Shown here: one piece after another, positions 58,701-61,700 of the stretch
Layout: each line of letters begins with the position of its first letter
Position numbering within the stretch: position 1 is the first letter of the stretch
Source: Urbifossiella sp043733485
GTDB lineage: Bacteria; Planctomycetota; Planctomycetia; Gemmatales; Gemmataceae
Assembly (NCBI GenBank): GCA_043733485.1
Contig: JAYTGN010000083.1
Span: 12,398 to 76,397, forward strand
Length of the DNA stretch: 64,000 nucleotides
Direction: 5' to 3'
Notes under the pieces: generated by a model
Database searches by the model: none
What the model was told of the DNA's origin: nothing
What the model saw: the letters and a program-made list of their open reading frames with translations, nothing else
Program-made: the position numbers and the translations under genes

Positions 58701-61700
58701 ACGAGCACCGACTGTGCAGCACCTGCCCCCGCGTTGTTCTGATTGATGCGGGCGCCGTTATCGATGTGGGCCAGCGTGCGGTTCGTCAACACGTCTACGG
58801 CTCCGCCGATGTTCACGGCCACGGTGCCGCCGATGCCGCCGCTGATGCCGCCGGTCGCCAAGCTGTCTTGGTTCATCGCCGTCACCGCGACGCCCTTGAA
58901 CGACGCATTGATCGTCGGCGAAACGTCGGTCTGGCCCGTGAGCGCGAGCAGTTTCGTCGCCGGATCGTTCGAGGCGATCTTCCACACTACGCTGTTCGTG
59001 GTCGGATCGGGATCGCTCGCCGACGCGATGTCCACCTGGGCCGTGTAATTCTTGCCGTCCGAGCCTTTAACGACCTTGCCCTTCGTGTAGCTGGTGTTGG
59101 CCTGCCAAGCGGCCTCGGTCGATTTCACATTCTGAACCGTGACCGCGTTGGTCGAAACGATGCGGTGGTCCGTGCCGGTTGAGACGTTCGGATTGAGCCC
59201 GGCGACGGCAACGGGAACCGCCGCGACGGCATCGGCGTGGGTCGCCGCGAGGCGAATGACCATCGGGCCGTCCACGATCGCGTAGTAGATCGTTGGTGTG
59301 GACGCCGAGTTCTCCTGGAGGTTGCCGATCGGGGTGCCGCCGTCGGCATAGTACGCCACGGCTTCGCCGCTGCTGAGGCCGTGCTTGTAACCCAAGTTGA
59401 ACGTAGTTCCGCCCGTAAGAACAGTTCTCGGATTGAAGGTGGTCGGCGTCGAGGTTTCGCTGAGGCCCGTCTCCACGGAACTGCTGTCGTTGCTGCCGAG
59501 TGCCGTCACGCTGGTGTTTTGCCCGATGAACGACTCGGTGGTCTTGTTCACGATCGGGACGGCGACGGCAGCACCCACGCTCGCGGTACCCGAGACCGTA
59601 ATGTTGCCCGCCACTACGTTCAATTGAGTGGCTTCGTCCGCCGAGACGACCACGTTACCTGCAGTTTTGACGCTCGCTCCATCGCTCACCAGCGGGCCGC
59701 CGTCGATGTAGGCCTTGGTCGTCGGCGACAGTATCGAGACGCCGGCGTTGAGCGTGATCGCGGCCGTGCCACCGGCTGCGGCACTCGCCGCGATGGAGGT
59801 AATCGATTCACTCGAAAGAGCCGCCACGATCACACTCTTGTTGGCCGTGATGATCGCCTGCTTCCCAATAAAAGCCTCGGTGTCCTTCGTGATAACTTCG
59901 ACATCGACGCCGGCACCGACACCGGCCGTGCCGCCGAACGCGATCGAACCGCCCGCGCCGAGAATCTTCGTGGTATCCGAGGCCGCGATCGCAATGCTCG
60001 CCGTGTTCGGGGAAGCACCGCCACTCGCATCGACCTTCGTGCCTTGATCGATGTACGCCTTCACCGAGTGGTTCAGGACGTTCACGTTGGCCGAGCCGGC
60101 GACACCCGCCGTGCCGCCTCCAGCCGCCGCCGCGGAGATGGTCGTCAAGTTTTCCTGAGTTCCCGCCGTGATCGCGAGCCCCGCCGATCCCTGCGCGGTA
60201 ATGTCGGCGTTCTTGCCGATGTGAGCATCCACCTTCAAGCTCTTCACGAGCGTGGTGCTGGCAATGCCGATGCCGGCCGTACCGCCAAACGCCGCGCCGC
60301 CGGCGTACATCTGAATCGCGTTCGTGGAAGCATTCGGATTGTCCGTGGCCGACAGCACCATGTTGCCGCCTGCGTGGACGATCGACCCGTCCCCGATGTA
60401 TGCTTCCGTTCCATGCGTGCCGGCTTGGTCGAGGACGACCACGATGATGGACGCGGCGATGCCCGCCGTTTGCCCCACGCCCGCGGAGGCGGCAATCGAC
60501 AGGATCGTTTCCGTGGAAGCCGACGTGATGCTGACGTTCTTCGCCGCCAACACGTTCGCATTCGCACCGATGTAGGCATCCACTTCCTTGGTGATGACCT
60601 CGACGTCGATGCCGATGCCGAGCCCGGCAGAACCGAAAGCGATGCCGAGCCCGCCGGCTGCGTTCGTGATGGTCGTGTCGTCGGTCGCGGATATGGCGAT
60701 GCTCTGATTCGGCCCGCTCGCCGCGTTTTGGTTCACGAGCGAACTGCCGCCGAGGTAGGCGTGCGTCTTGAACGTGAAGACTTCGACGATCAGTGAGCCG
60801 CCGATGGCGATGTTGCCCGAAGCCCCCGCTCCGGCCAGCGCGACCGCCGTGATCTCCGGCTTCGGCAACTGTGCCGCGAACGGCAAACGCGAATCGCTGA
60901 AGTCCACCGCAATCGGCTTCAGCCCGCCGCTCGCCGCGATTGAAATCGGGCCGGTCGCATCTACCTGCGAGGAAGTCCCCGTGTAGGCCTCCGTCGTGTT
61001 GCTGATCACGTTCACGGCCGCCGCCGCCCCAACCGCGGAACCCGAACCCGAGAGCGCGATCGCTCCCGCAGCCGCGAGGTTCTGCAGAGCGATGGGCCGC
61101 GTCGCGGTGAAGGTAATTCCGCCGCCCGCCGTGGAGGTCAGGGTCGCCCCCGTACCCGTGGTCGCATCCGTCGTCAGGCTCACGACGTTCACCCCCACCG
61201 AACCCGCCACGCCCACCTGCGTGCTTCCACCCGCCGCCGCCAGACTCCACGTGACGAACGCGTTCGTCTTGCCCGCGGGCGTGAGCGCCTGCACGGAAAC
61301 GCCCTGCCCCGTCGCACGGCTATTGGAACCGACTGAAGCGTGATTCCCCGCCGTGGCCACGTTCACGGAAACCGCCGCACTGATGTTCGCCTTGCCCGAT
61401 CCCGAGGTCGGCAGCGCGAAGCTCGTACCCGTGGCCTTGGCCGTAGCATTCGTGAGATCGGTCGCGGTCACGGAGAGTGCGCCGCCGCTGGCCGTCACGG
61501 TCACATTGCTGCCGATGGACGCTGTGTTGCTGGAAGTCTCGACGTTCACGCCGATCGCCGCCGCGATGCCGACCCCGCCGCCACCCGTTCCCGATTGCTT
61601 CGTCGACTCGCCGCCGGCGCTGCCCGACTTCGAACTGTTCACTTGGCTGTCCGCCGATGGCAGCGTCGTCTTTCCGGCCGTGTTCTCGTTGTTCGGATTG

